Positions 42,579-52,257 of a stretch of DNA of 64,000 nt are shown in pieces. The translations under genes and the position numbers were made by a program. The number at the start of each line of letters is the position of its first letter. Positions within the stretch are counted from its first letter, which is position 1. The stretch lies in NCBI GenBank assembly GCA_900766135.1, contig CAAFUF010000057.1, positions 1 through 64,000 on the forward strand. The letters are read 5' to 3'. This DNA comes from Paenibacillaceae bacterium. Its GTDB lineage: Bacteria; Bacillota; Bacilli; Paenibacillales; Paenibacillaceae. The notes beneath the pieces are model-generated. The model made no database searches. It was not told where the DNA came from and saw only the letters and a list, made by a program, of their open reading frames with translations.

Positions 42579-44155
42579 GGACCACTCCTCCTATTCCCCA
42601 TTCGGGAGTCGTCTTTGGTTTGCATAAATTGCGGCCGCTTCGACAGCATCGTATAAGGTGCCCGAATGATCATATCCCGCCAATCGCGATAGAAGCCGGG
42701 GGACAAAGGCGTCAAATAAGGCACCCCGAAACTTTGCAGCCTGGACAGGTGGATGCAGATCATGATCAACGTCAGAATGATGCCGTAAAGGCCAAACACG
42801 GAAGCCGCAATCATCGTAAGGAAACGCAAAATGCGGAAGGCGATTCCCGCGCTGTAGGATGGAATCGCGAAGGAGGAGACTGCCGTCACCGCCACCACGA
42901 TAACCATGATCGGACTCACGATCCCCGCCTGCACAGCGGCCTCGCCGATAACCAGGCCGCCCACGATCCCTATCGTTTGCCCGATGGGCTTCGGCAAGCG
43001 GACCCCGGCCTCCCTCAGCAGCTCCAACGTGAATTCCATCAAGAAGGCTTCGACTACGGCCGGGAAAGGGACCCCTTCCCGGGCAGCCGCGATCGAAAAG
43101 GCCAGCTTGGACGGAATCATCCCCTGATGAAACGAAACGAGCGCGATATAAAGCGATGGAAACGTCAAGGAAATGACGACTGCCGTATAACGCAGGATGC
43201 GAATCAAAGTTCCGATCAACCAACGCTCGTAATAGTCCTCCGGCGATTGCACGAGAGAAACGAAAGTGGTTGGCATGATCAGCGCGAACGGAGTTCCGTC
43301 GAGCAAAATGACGACCTTGCCCTGCAGAATCGCGGCGGCGACTTTATCGGGACGCTCCGTATGCAAAATCAGAGGAAACGGAGACAAGAAGCTGTCCTGG
43401 ATCATCTGCTCGATCGTTCCGCTCTCCGGGGCATCGTCAATATCGATCGTCTCCACTCTCCGCTTGACCTCTTGGAGGAGGGCTGGATGCACGATGTTAT
43501 CGATATAGGCGATAATCAGTTCTTTTTTGCCCCTTGCTCCGACCCGGTAAGTATCAAATCGAAGCTTCGGGTCGCGAATCGCTCGGCGCAAGAGGATGAC
43601 ATTCGTTTCAATGCTTTCGTTGAAACCTTCGCGCGGGCCGCGGACCAACGCTTCGGTTTGCGGCTCCTCGACGCTCCGCCCCGTCCATTTCTTGCTGCCG
43701 ATCAACAACACCTGATCGAGGCCTTCGATAAACAACGCGGTGTCGCCCGACAGTACGGAGACCAGAATGTCGTCGAGCGATCGGGTCGTTTTATATTTTT
43801 GAACCGATAAAAATTGCTTGTTTAGTAGACGGAACAATTCCTGTCCGGACATCTTCGTGGTATGCCCAACCGCGGAGAACGCCTGTTGCAAGGAGGTAAC
43901 GATTTGCTCGTTGATCATATTCAAATCCGACAATCCCGCGATGCAAAGAATCGCGCATGGAGGGATTCCGTCCCCGCCGCTGACGAATCGGGTAACCAGA
44001 TCGTCCGGAGCATCCAGGATGCGTACGATTCTCGCAACCACCTCATGAACACTGCCGCCGAATTCAGCCGAAGCGACGGCTTCTCCATGAGCTCCTCCGT
44101 CCTTTCGAAGAAGACTTCGTTTAATGTGATGATTCCGGAACATAAATCTTGGCAT
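42575..44155 (-). CDS. Spore germination protein GerA family subunit
   Basis: A 526-residue GerA subunit: a soluble N-terminal half (about 1-270), a conserved TERPDKVAAAILQGKVVILLDG stretch and four to five membrane segments in the C-terminal half (VIVVAVTAVSSFAIPSYSAGIAFRILRF region). It forms the receptor channel with GerB and GerC. The start is uncertain: ATG 44155 has a weak ribosome binding site, and its first 25 residues are not typical. It is divergent from a second gerA gene. Confidence 0.92.
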   Translation of the reverse strand: MPRFMFRNHHIKRSLLRKDGGAHGEAVASAEFGGSVHEVVARIVRILDAPDDLVTRFVSGGDGIPPCAILCIAGLSDLNMINEQIVTSLQQAFSAVGHTTKMSGQELFRLLNKQFLSVQKYKTTRSLDDILVSVLSGDTALFIEGLDQVLLIGSKKWTGRSVEEPQTEALVRGPREGFNESIETNVILLRRAIRDPKLRFDTYRVGARGKKELIIAYIDNIVHPALLQEVKRRVETIDIDDAPESGTIEQMIQDSFLSPFPLILHTERPDKVAAAILQGKVVILLDGTPFALIMPTTFVSLVQSPEDYYERWLIGTLIRILRYTAVVISLTFPSLYIALVSFHQGMIPSKLAFSIAAAREGVPFPAVVEAFLMEFTLELLREAGVRLPKPIGQTIGIVGGLVIGEAAVQAGIVSPIMVIVVAVTAVSSFAIPSYSAGIAFRILRFLTMIAASVFGLYGIILTLIMICIHLSRLQSFGVPYLTPLSPGFYRDWRDMIIRAPYTMLSKRPQFMQTKDDSRMGNRRSGP

Positions 44156-44268
44156 AATGGCTCATCCCCAATTGTCTGATGATCTTGATGTCGTTACCCT
44201 TTATTACCAACTTGCTCCGAAAATAATCCCCTTTTCGTTTTTCATAGACCTCACCCTGCAGGGAAAAA

Positions 44269-44298
44269 GAATAAATTTCCTGCGCATCGCGCATCATA
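44269..44298 (+). promoter_or_regulatory. Candidate SigG-type promoter of the plus-strand ger operon
   Basis: GAATA at 44269-44273 and CATCATA at 44292-44298 with an 18-base spacer, 35 bases upstream of the GerA start. This fits the loose consensus of the forespore sigma factor that drives germination genes. Confidence 0.4.
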
Positions 44299-44333
44299 AC
44301 TGGGAATCGTCGGTTGAGGAAGGAGGAAGTTCC

Positions 44334-45929
44334 ATGCTTTTCATCAGAAAGCTGCAGCGCCGGAAGCTCTCCGGTGGGGGGACATCCAGCAAGACTCCGG
44401 CACATCCCCCAAGCCGTACGAATTCGTCCAGTCCCGCTGCAGGCGAAAGCCTGTCGGCACGGCTGGATTGGATGAAGCAGGAGCTAAAGGACAGCTCGGA
44501 CATCATATATCGAGAATTTACGATCAGCTCCGGGCAGCGCTGTGCTCTGATTTACGTGCGCGGCATGATTGCGCAAGATACGGTTCAGCAATTTATCGTA
44601 CGAAGCCTGCAGCGGGAAGCCGCGCAGTTGCAAGAGAAAAATATTTATCAATTCCTGTTCGAGGACGAGGCTTTGAGCGTGTCTCAAGCTACTGTCATCG
44701 ATGAAATGAAGCAAGCGGTTCTGGCCGTGCTGAACGCCGAAGCGTTGCTGCTGATTGACGGGGACAAACGGATGTTAACCTTCTCCATATCGGCTTACCC
44801 TACGCGCAGCATCGATGAAGCTCCCAATGAATCCGTCATCCGAGGTTCGAGGGAAGCCTTTATTGAAGATCTAGAGAAGAACCTGACCATGCTTCGCCGC
44901 CGAATCAAATCCAAGCATTTCAAAACGCCGACGGTCAGCAAAGGCCGGGAAACGCGAACCAGCGTCGTTCTGGCTTACGTCGAAGACGTATGCAAGCCGG
45001 AATTGTTGAAGGAAATGAAGCGGCGTTTGTCCTACATCGACATCGATGCCGTGCTCGGCTCGGCTTACTTGGAAGAAACTATCGAAGATAACCCTTACTC
45101 GCCTTTTCCTCAAATCCAGTACACGGAACGACCTGACGTCGTCAGCGCGGCGCTCCTGGAGGGTAGAATCGCCATCCTCGTGGACGGTTCACCGATCGTG
45201 CTGCTCGCTCCGGTAACGCTGCCCATGCTGCTGCAATCGGCTGAGGATTATTATCAGCGTTATATCGCGGCGAACTGGATTCGCTGGATTCGATACTTTT
45301 TCGTATTCGCATCGTTAACGCTTCCGTCGATCTATATCGCGGTCACTACGTTTCATCCGGAGATGATCCCGTCGCAGTTGCTCATTACGATCGCGGCGTC
45401 CCGGGAAATCGTCCCCTTTCCGGCGTTATGGGAAGCTTTTGCCATGGAGTTGGCATTTGAAGCGCTCCGCGAGGCATCGATCCGGATCCCGAAGTCGATC
45501 GGCCAAGCCGTATCCATTATCGGCGCTTTGATTATCGGCACCGCAGCCGTCCAGGCGGGGATTGTCTCGGCTGCAATGGTCATTATCGTGTCATTGACAG
45601 GGATCGCTTCATTTATCATCCCTCATTTCGATTTGGGACTGGCCTTGCGGCTGCTTCGTTTTCCGATCATGATCTTGGCTTCGATGTTCGGCCTCTATGG
45701 CGTGACCTGCGGCTTAATTCTGATCTACATTCATTTGGTGAATTTGAGATCCTTTGGGGTGCCTTACCTCTCCCCGATCGCTCCGCTCGTTACCGAGGAT
45801 TTGGGCGATACGTTTCTTCGAGCTCCTTGGTGGAAAATGCACAAACGCCCGGTACAGCTCACGAACAACCAAGTCCGCCAAACCAATCATCCGCGGGCTT
45901 GGGTAAAGGAGAAAGGTGAATTGGAGTGA
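44334..45929 (+). CDS. Spore germination protein GerA family subunit
   Basis: A 531-residue GerA subunit, first gene of the plus-strand receptor operon. The first 50 residues are Ser/Thr/Pro-rich. The soluble domain starts near DWMKQELKDSSDIIYREF. The conserved TERPDVVSAALLEGRIAILVDGSP and the membrane half (MVIIVSLTGIASFIIPHFDLGLALRLLRFP) follow. ATG 44334 lies seven bases after AGGAGG; the longer frame to 44157 lacks one. It is a paralogue, not a copy, of the GerA on the minus strand. Confidence 0.94.
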   Translation: MLFIRKLQRRKLSGGGTSSKTPAHPPSRTNSSSPAAGESLSARLDWMKQELKDSSDIIYREFTISSGQRCALIYVRGMIAQDTVQQFIVRSLQREAAQLQEKNIYQFLFEDEALSVSQATVIDEMKQAVLAVLNAEALLLIDGDKRMLTFSISAYPTRSIDEAPNESVIRGSREAFIEDLEKNLTMLRRRIKSKHFKTPTVSKGRETRTSVVLAYVEDVCKPELLKEMKRRLSYIDIDAVLGSAYLEETIEDNPYSPFPQIQYTERPDVVSAALLEGRIAILVDGSPIVLLAPVTLPMLLQSAEDYYQRYIAANWIRWIRYFFVFASLTLPSIYIAVTTFHPEMIPSQLLITIAASREIVPFPALWEAFAMELAFEALREASIRIPKSIGQAVSIIGALIIGTAAVQAGIVSAAMVIIVSLTGIASFIIPHFDLGLALRLLRFPIMILASMFGLYGVTCGLILIYIHLVNLRSFGVPYLSPIAPLVTEDLGDTFLRAPWWKMHKRPVQLTNNQVRQTNHPRAWVKEKGELE

Positions 45930-47119
45930 CGAGAAACCAACGCGCTATCGTAACGGCAACGCTGGTGTTCTTGCTCTTCATTGGCGTAGGAGGATGCTGG
46001 TCTGCCGAAGAGCTAAACAACCGCGCGTTCGTAAATACCGTCCTGATCGATCTAACAGAGGACGGCAAGGCGGAGTTGACCCTCGGAATTCCGCTGCCCA
46101 ACCGCATGATACCGGGACAGGCCGGCGGCACGGGACAACCCCAGGGGGATCCGTTCAGCTTCGTGACGAAACGCGCGGATAACCTAAGCCAGGCATTAAA
46201 TTTAATTCAAGTCGACCTGTCCCGCAACATCTCGTTCGGTCAAACCCGCATCATCGTGGTTGGCCGAAGACAGGCGGAGCAAGGCTTGGACAAGGTCGTC
46301 GAATTCGTATTCCGCCAGCCGTCGTTCCGGCTCAGCGCGAGTCTGTTCATAACGCCCCGCAATGTTAAAGAAATTACGCGTTCCCCGATGGTATTTGAGC
46401 GAATCCTTAGCGATATCCTGCGTAAATACGTCAACAATCACTATACCTTGGACACGACCATAAAGGATTACAAACTGGCGTTGTACCAGGGCGGGGATAT
46501 TCTGATTCCTTTGCTTAATTTCGGGGAGCTGCCGGGGGTGGCGCTGGAAGACCCCAAGAAAAACCGCTGGATGGGTTCCGGAGGCGCGGCAATATTCAGC
46601 GGCGGAAGGATGGCGAAAATTGAGCTTACCCCTGCCGAGCATCGGACCGCGCTTTGGATCAGCTCCCAGCTCAAAAATACGACGGTCTCCATTTCCTCAC
46701 CCAGCGATGAGAAGGAAATTAGTTTTTTCATCGAGGGAACCAAGACGAGCATCAATCCGGTTGTACGGGGCGATCAGCTCTCGTTTCAGGTCAAGAGCAG
46801 CGCCAAAGCTTTCGTGGAAACGTCCCTCTCTCACATCGATTTGAAGGAACCGGAAGTCCTTCAACAATTGGAAGTGATCCTCAACAAAAAAGTGGAGGAA
46901 GAATTCCTCGGCGTGCTGGCCAAGACCCGCCAAGCCCGATCCGATGCTTTTATCATGAGCCAATACCTGGATTGGAGATATCCGAAAATTTGGCATTCGA
47001 TGCGGGACCAATGGAAAAATTTCTACGCCAAAGAACTCCCGATTGAAGTTGACGTGGAAATCCAACTAAACCGTACGGGCGGCGTTTATCGTTCGGTGGT
47101 CCAAGAAACCAATAGATAG
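45926..47119 (+). CDS. Ger(x)C family spore germination lipoprotein
   Basis: A 397-residue GerC subunit. Lipobox IGVGGC (Cys24) followed by WSAEELNNRAFVNTVLIDL, and a C-terminal domain with EFLGVLAKTRQARSDAFIMSQYLDWRYPKIW. GTG 45926 overlaps the GerA stop (GTGA). In this operon the order is A-C-small protein-B, unlike the A-B-C order of the opposite operon. Confidence 0.93.
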   Translation: MTRNQRAIVTATLVFLLFIGVGGCWSAEELNNRAFVNTVLIDLTEDGKAELTLGIPLPNRMIPGQAGGTGQPQGDPFSFVTKRADNLSQALNLIQVDLSRNISFGQTRIIVVGRRQAEQGLDKVVEFVFRQPSFRLSASLFITPRNVKEITRSPMVFERILSDILRKYVNNHYTLDTTIKDYKLALYQGGDILIPLLNFGELPGVALEDPKKNRWMGSGGAAIFSGGRMAKIELTPAEHRTALWISSQLKNTTVSISSPSDEKEISFFIEGTKTSINPVVRGDQLSFQVKSSAKAFVETSLSHIDLKEPEVLQQLEVILNKKVEEEFLGVLAKTRQARSDAFIMSQYLDWRYPKIWHSMRDQWKNFYAKELPIEVDVEIQLNRTGGVYRSVVQETNR

Positions 47120-47131
47120 CGAGGGATAAGT

Positions 47132-47347
47132 GTGTTCTGGATTGTTATCCTGTTTTCGCTGATTATGCTGGGAGACTGGTATATGCAGAAAAAAGAGGAG
47201 GTTAACCTGAAAACTCGAATTACCGTACTGCTCGTCTCAATCTGTTTTTTTGTTACCTCAGAAGTCGTATTTAATCTGAAGGACCGATGGAATCTACCCA
47301 TCTTGTTCCACAATTTGCGCGAGACGATGCTAGGCAGATGGTTTTGA
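47132..47347 (+). CDS. Small two-TM protein of the ger operon (D-subunit-like)
   Basis: A 71-residue protein with two hydrophobic segments (FWIVILFSLIMLGDWYM and ITVLLVSICFFVTSEVVF) separated by a charged loop (QKKEEVNLKTR). GTG 47132 follows GAGGG by six bases. It lies 12 bases after gerC and 25 before gerB, so it is an integral operon member. Size, topology and place match the D-type small proteins that modulate germinant receptors in Bacillus species. Confidence 0.8.
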   Translation: MFWIVILFSLIMLGDWYMQKKEEVNLKTRITVLLVSICFFVTSEVVFNLKDRWNLPILFHNLRETMLGRWF

Positions 47348-47372
47348 TGCGGGGCATAAGGAGGCGGAAAGC

Positions 47373-48500
47373 ATGCTCAAGAACATTACATCCAATCAAA
47401 TATTCACGCTTTACAGCTTGCAAATATTCACTACGGTCATCGCCTTCTACTCGGGGATGCTGATCGGGGGAAGCAAGTATTCCACACCGGTCGCCATCTT
47501 GCTGGGCGGCTTGCTCGGCTTGCTGCTAGCCTACCCGGCTTACAAGGTCGGGTCTTCCCGCCCTGACGAGTTCCTCGTGCAATACGGGAGCAAATTGGTG
47601 GGCCGCCCCCTTCATATCTTTTTCATCCTCTACCTCCTGCTGACCCATCTCTTCCTTGCCGCCCTTGATTTAAGGGAGCTCACCGACTTTCTGCTCTCGG
47701 AGTATTTGATCGGTACGCCGGGGTGGGCCGTCGTAGCCATTTTCGGGATATGCGTCTCCTATGCCGTACGCTGCGGCATCTCGACGATATTCCGGACGGC
47801 CGAAGGCTTCTTTCTCCTCTTTGCGGTCGCCTTCTTCTTTATTCCGTTCATAGGATTCCAGGAGATGGAATTGGATATGTTCTCCGCCTTGATCACTCAC
47901 TTATCGATCGAAGAAATGGGGGCCAGCATTTTTGAAACCACGGCCATTTTTGGGGAGATGGCCTTCTTGTTTCTGCTATTTCCTTATTTAAAAACGCCGA
48001 AAAGGGTGTACCGCACCCTATTTTGGGCAACAGGCACGTCACTTCTGTTCATCCTTTTGCATCTCATTCCGATTCTGCTGACCTTTGGGCCGAATCTGGC
48101 GGCTAATCTGATGTTTCCCGACATGGAACTGGTACGATTCATTCGCGTCGGCTCATTTATCGAAACGATGGATCCGATCTTAATCATCCTGTGGTTGACC
48201 AGCATCTTCGTGAAAATTTCGTTTATTGTTTTTACAGCCGTCATCTGTCTCGCCCAACTGACCGGCGTTAAGGATCATAAGCCTTTCACCTTGCCGGTGG
48301 TCGCCTTTGTTTCCATCTACGCCTTGTCCATCGCCAGAACCCCGCCGGAAATCTACCAATTTCTGACCCGTGACTGTTCTCCGCTTTTGTACATCGCCGA
48401 ATTTCTCATTCCGGCCATTTATTGGCTGATGGGAGCCATACGCACCAAGTCTCCAGGGTCACAAACAACGAAACCCGCCGAGAGAACCCCGGCGGGTTAA
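47373..48500 (+). CDS. GerAB/ArcD/ProY-type germinant receptor permease (GerB)
   Basis: A 375-residue membrane protein with about ten hydrophobic segments, last gene of the plus-strand germinant receptor operon. AAGGAGG precedes ATG 47373. The start (ITSNQIFTLYSLQIFTTVIAFYSG) is typical of Paenibacillus GerB proteins. Its 3' end contains a hairpin that serves as terminator for the converging ABC gene. Confidence 0.92.
   Translation: MLKNITSNQIFTLYSLQIFTTVIAFYSGMLIGGSKYSTPVAILLGGLLGLLLAYPAYKVGSSRPDEFLVQYGSKLVGRPLHIFFILYLLLTHLFLAALDLRELTDFLLSEYLIGTPGWAVVAIFGICVSYAVRCGISTIFRTAEGFFLLFAVAFFFIPFIGFQEMELDMFSALITHLSIEEMGASIFETTAIFGEMAFLFLLFPYLKTPKRVYRTLFWATGTSLLFILLHLIPILLTFGPNLAANLMFPDMELVRFIRVGSFIETMDPILIILWLTSIFVKISFIVFTAVICLAQLTGVKDHKPFTLPVVAFVSIYALSIARTPPEIYQFLTRDCSPLLYIAEFLIPAIYWLMGAIRTKSPGSQTTKPAERTPAG
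48472..48498 (-). terminator. Hairpin terminator inside the gerB 3' end
   Basis: AACCCGCCG (48472-48480) pairs with CGGCGGGTT (48490-48498). On the minus strand TTTCGTTGTTT follows, just after the stop of the ABC ATPase gene at 48504. Confidence 0.6.
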
Positions 48501-48503
48501 GGC

Positions 48504-49280
48504 TTATTTCGTTGACAACCAAGCCCGTTCCTGATTCCACCGCAAGGCGACCGGCGTTTCGAAGAAGTCGGACAACCCTGTCTCGTTCAGGACTTCGGCC
48601 GTTTTCCCTTGCGAATAGACCTCGCCTCGCCGAAGCAACAAGGTTTGGCTAAATATCGGCAAGATTTCCTCGGTATGGTGCGTCACATACAGCATATGCG
48701 GCGTATCAGGTTCGGCGGCCAGTTGCGCAATGCTTTCCAGCAGTCCCTCCCGCGAGATGAAATCCAGTCCGTTGGTCGCCTCGTCCAAAATGAGCAGTTT
48801 GGGGGAAGCCATCAACGCCCGGGCAATCAACAGCTTTTGCTGCTCGCCTTGGGAGCAGGTCTGATAGGTGCGGCCATGCAAATGGCTGCACCGAAGCTGG
48901 CTCATCAAGGCAGCGGCCCGGTCATAATCCTCCGAATGGGGCTTTTCGTAGAGTCCGATCGATGCAAACTTGCCGCTTACGACAAGATCCTCGGCCTTCT
49001 GCTCTCCGTGCAATCTGGATTGCATCGAAGAGCTGACCCAGCCGATCGTTTTGCGCAGTTCCCGCAAATCCACTTCGCCAAACCGGTTTCCCAGTACGCT
49101 GATCTCGCCGGACGTCGGCCAGAGATAGCCGCTAATCATGTTTAGCAGCGTCGTTTTGCCGGAACCGTTTAAGCCGAGCATCGCCCAATGTTCGCCCTCC
49201 CGAACCGTCCAATCGATGCCGTTCAAAACCGCTTTGCCTTCCCGGAACCAAGTCACCCGGTTCATCTCAATGATGTTCAT
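48504..49280 (-). CDS. ABC transporter ATP-binding protein (YlmA/ModF-like)
   Basis: A 258-residue single ATPase domain: Walker A GLNGSGKTTLL, signature CSQGEQQKLLIARAL, Walker B LLILDEATNGLD and switch histidine (VTHHTEE). ATG 49280 is seven bases after GGAGGT; a frame extension to 49376 has no such site. There is no permease next to it, as with YlmA-like ATPases. It converges with gerB. Confidence 0.88.
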   Translation of the reverse strand: MNIIEMNRVTWFREGKAVLNGIDWTVREGEHWAMLGLNGSGKTTLLNMISGYLWPTSGEISVLGNRFGEVDLRELRKTIGWVSSSMQSRLHGEQKAEDLVVSGKFASIGLYEKPHSEDYDRAAALMSQLRCSHLHGRTYQTCSQGEQQKLLIARALMASPKLLILDEATNGLDFISREGLLESIAQLAAEPDTPHMLYVTHHTEEILPIFSQTLLLRRGEVYSQGKTAEVLNETGLSDFFETPVALRWNQERAWLSTK

Positions 49281-49422
49281 CACGATTACCTCCGAAAATA
49301 TGTAAGTTTGCAGTACTCTCAAGCTACCCCCGACTTCATAGTTTGTCAAGCGCGCCGTGATGATTTTACGTGTCAATTCACATCCGATCCGCTAGAATAC
49401 TAGTGAAAGGAAGTGAGGCATC

Positions 49423-50262
49423 ATGCATCCATCATGGACCTGGGCTGACGTGGAAGCCCTTCAACGCCTCGTCGAGCAGCACGACGGCATTGCCCTGAAG
49501 TTGAATTGGGATACGCTCCATGCCCGTAAGGAAGAGAGTGCGTCAGATCTGGTGGAGCTCCGCGAGGGCCGGTTGGTCGCCTTCTTGGGGCTGTATCCGT
49601 TCGGAAGCACGCTGGAGGTCTGCGGCATGGTTCATCCGGATTACCGCAGACAAGGCCTCTTCACCTCGCTGCTGCGGCGCGGGCTGAATTCCGCTACCGT
49701 GGTTTCGTATTCAACGATTCTACTGAATGCTCCCGGCAACTCGGAGCTGGCCAAGCAATTCCTTGCAACCTATCCTTGCCGGTTCGACTTCAGCGAATAT
49801 CAGATGAAATATGCCGCGGAAGCCGCTTCAGCGGATTTATCATCCATTGCGATCCAGGCCACGCTTCGTCAAGCAGAGGAAGCGGATCGACCGCTGCTCT
49901 CTCGCCTCGACCAGGAGGGGTTTGGGCTCACCGCAGAGGATACCCGGCAGTTTTACGAAGCGTTAAACGAAGATGAGATCCGACAGAACGAGTTGATCCT
50001 TCACGAGGGCGAGGCTGTCGGTAAGATTCGCGTTTCCCGCCGCGATCAGGAGGCTTGGATCTATGGTTTCGTCGTATCGTCATCACGCCGGGGTCAAGGC
50101 ATCGGCGGCAAGGCCCTGCGGCAGGTTGTATACCGCGAACAGGCTGCTGGCTACAACGTCTGGCTTGAAGTGGCGCTGAATAATCCCCAAGCCAAAAAGC
50201 TGTACGAACAAGCCGGTTTTCGGGTATGCCGCTCCCAGGACTATTACGCTTATTTGCGATAA
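49423..50262 (+). CDS. GNAT acetyltransferase with two GNAT domains
   Basis: A 279-residue protein with two acetyltransferase modules. In the first (1-130) the acetyl-CoA loop is VHPDYRRQGLFTSLLRRG. In the second (145-279) it is VSSSRRGQGIGGKALRQVV, with NNPQAKKLYEQAGF near the end. The duplicated layout resembles MshD-type and other tandem GNATs. The substrate is unknown. It stands alone with a terminator at 50275-50315. Confidence 0.87.
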   Translation: MHPSWTWADVEALQRLVEQHDGIALKLNWDTLHARKEESASDLVELREGRLVAFLGLYPFGSTLEVCGMVHPDYRRQGLFTSLLRRGLNSATVVSYSTILLNAPGNSELAKQFLATYPCRFDFSEYQMKYAAEAASADLSSIAIQATLRQAEEADRPLLSRLDQEGFGLTAEDTRQFYEALNEDEIRQNELILHEGEAVGKIRVSRRDQEAWIYGFVVSSSRRGQGIGGKALRQVVYREQAAGYNVWLEVALNNPQAKKLYEQAGFRVCRSQDYYAYLR

Positions 50263-50274
50263 TCCTCGAAAAGT

Positions 50275-50315
50275 AAAGACCGCAGGCTCCTCCTTCAAGG
50301 AGTCCCGCGGTCTTT
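50275..50315. terminator. Bidirectional terminator
   Basis: AAAGACCGC (50275-50283) pairs with GCGGTCTTT (50307-50315), with an inner CTCCT/AGGAG pair, between the converging GNAT and ABC exporter genes. Confidence 0.8.
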
Positions 50316-50321
50316 GTCGAG

Positions 50322-52046
50322 TTAGGCATCCAAATGCCCGAACTGGGCCTGATGCAATCGGCTGTAATGGCCTCCCGCTGAAATCAGCTCCTGATGGCGC
50401 CCTTGCTCAGCAATCCCCTCCTCCGTCACCACGACGATCCGGTCGGCATTTTTGATTGTGGCCAGACGATGAGCGATCACGAGCGTTGTCCGCCCGACGG
50501 ACAACTCGGCCAGCGATTGCTGAATCGCCAGCTCGGTTTCGGTGTCCAGTGCCGAAGTCGCTTCATCAAGAATCAGGATCGGCGGATTCTTCAGGAACAT
50601 CCTTGCGATCGCCAGCCGTTGCTTCTGCCCGCCGGACAGCTTGACGCCGCGCTCTCCAATCACCGTCTCCAGCCCTTCCGGCTGCGAGCGGATGAATTCT
50701 TCCAACTGCGCGCGCCGTGCCGCTTCCCAAATCTCCGCTTCCGTCGCCTCCAGCCTGCCGTAAGCAATGTTCTCTCGAATCGTCCCCGAGAAGAGATAGA
50801 CGTCTTGCTGGACGATCCCAATATTCCGCCGCAGCGACGAAAGGGTCAAGCTGCGGATATCCTGTCCGTCGATGGCGATCCGTCCGCTGTCCACGTCATA
50901 GAAACGCGGCAGCAGGCTGCACAGCGTCGTCTTCCCGGCACCCGACGGGCCTACAAAGGCTACCGTTTCCCCGGCCCGAATCTTCAGGCTGACGTCCTCA
51001 AGCACGCGGGATGAGTCCTCATAACCGAAGGAGATTCGGTCGAAATGAATATCGCCGTGCAGCTTCCCGGCATCCACGGCATCCGGAGCATCAGCAACGT
51101 CAGGCTCGGTATCGATAATCTCGAGATAACGTTTAAATCCGGCGATCCCCTTCGGGTAGCTTTCAATGATCGCATTAATCTTCTCGATCGGACGGATAAA
51201 CACATTGGCCAGCAGCAGGAAGCCGATAAATTCCCCATACGTCAGCTCGCCGCGGATCACGAACCAGGTTCCGCAAACCATCACAAACAACGAGACGAGG
51301 CGCATCAGCATATAGTTGATCGACAGGCTGCCGGCCATAATTTTATAGGCCCACAGCTTCGTGGCGCGGTAAGCGTTGTTGTTCTCCTCAAACAGCTTCT
51401 TCTCATGCGGTTCGTTCGCAAAGGCTTGGACTACGCGGATCCCGCCGATGTTCTCCTCCACTCGGGAATTGAAATCGGCGAGCGCGGAGAATAAACCGCG
51501 GTATGTCTTGGTCATTTTCCCGTTGAAATAGAGCGCCGTCCAGACCAGCACCGGCACGACAAGGAACGTCAGTACCGCCAGCTTCCAATTGATCGCAAGC
51601 ATCAGCAGGAACGAGCCGACCAGGGTCATTCCGGCAATAAAGACATCCTCCGGTCCATGGTGGGCCACCTCGCCGATATTGTCGAGATCGTTCGAAATCC
51701 GCGACATCAGGTGCCCGGTTTTATGGTTGTCAAAGAATCGGAACGACAGCTTCTGCAGATGATCGAACATCTTTTTGCGCATATTCGTTTCGATGTTGAC
51801 CCCCAGCATATGGCCCCAGTACGTCACGATATAGTTCAGTGCCGTGTTGAGGAGATATACGCCGAGCAGCGCGGCGGAGGCCCAAATGATCAGCGGCCAG
51901 TCGCGGCCCGGCAACAGCTTGTCCACGAACTGGTTGACGGCGATCGGAAAGCCGAGCTCCAACAAGCCCGCCACCACGGCACAGCCGAAATCAAGAATAA
52001 ACAAATGTTTATAAGGTCGGTAATACGAAAAAAAACGGCGTAACAT
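50322..52046 (-). CDS. ABC exporter with fused membrane and ATPase domains
   Basis: A 574-residue half-transporter. The six-helix exporter domain spans about 15-310. The ATPase domain has Walker A GPSGAGKTTLCSLLPRFYD, Q-loop QQDVYLFSGTIRENIAYG, signature LSGGQKQRLAIARM and Walker B ILILDEATSALD. It works as a homodimer or with a partner; none is adjacent. Relatives (YfiB, BmrA, YknU types) export lipids, peptides or drugs. The substrate is unknown. Confidence 0.92.
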   Translation of the reverse strand: MLRRFFSYYRPYKHLFILDFGCAVVAGLLELGFPIAVNQFVDKLLPGRDWPLIIWASAALLGVYLLNTALNYIVTYWGHMLGVNIETNMRKKMFDHLQKLSFRFFDNHKTGHLMSRISNDLDNIGEVAHHGPEDVFIAGMTLVGSFLLMLAINWKLAVLTFLVVPVLVWTALYFNGKMTKTYRGLFSALADFNSRVEENIGGIRVVQAFANEPHEKKLFEENNNAYRATKLWAYKIMAGSLSINYMLMRLVSLFVMVCGTWFVIRGELTYGEFIGFLLLANVFIRPIEKINAIIESYPKGIAGFKRYLEIIDTEPDVADAPDAVDAGKLHGDIHFDRISFGYEDSSRVLEDVSLKIRAGETVAFVGPSGAGKTTLCSLLPRFYDVDSGRIAIDGQDIRSLTLSSLRRNIGIVQQDVYLFSGTIRENIAYGRLEATEAEIWEAARRAQLEEFIRSQPEGLETVIGERGVKLSGGQKQRLAIARMFLKNPPILILDEATSALDTETELAIQQSLAELSVGRTTLVIAHRLATIKNADRIVVVTEEGIAEQGRHQELISAGGHYSRLHQAQFGHLDA

Positions 52047-52257
52047 TTCTCAGTCTCTCTCCTATCTGTCTTACAGTTCCAAAGGCTTGGGGGTTTGCTG
52101 AAAAGACTACCACAATTTCAAAATGAATTGAAGAAGTTTTCGCCGAGAAGGTGGCATGCGAATAGAAAAATAAGGTACAATAACTACCGAATCAACAGAA
52201 CCCATGGAAATGCCTGAAGGGCAGGCCGCATGAGGCGGCGGAAGGAAGGATCAACAC

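Noticed and set aside
42620..43810. 396-codon open frame on the plus strand
   Set aside because: It lies fully antisense to gerA, is rich in Arg/His/Gln as shadow frames are, and has no ribosome binding site.
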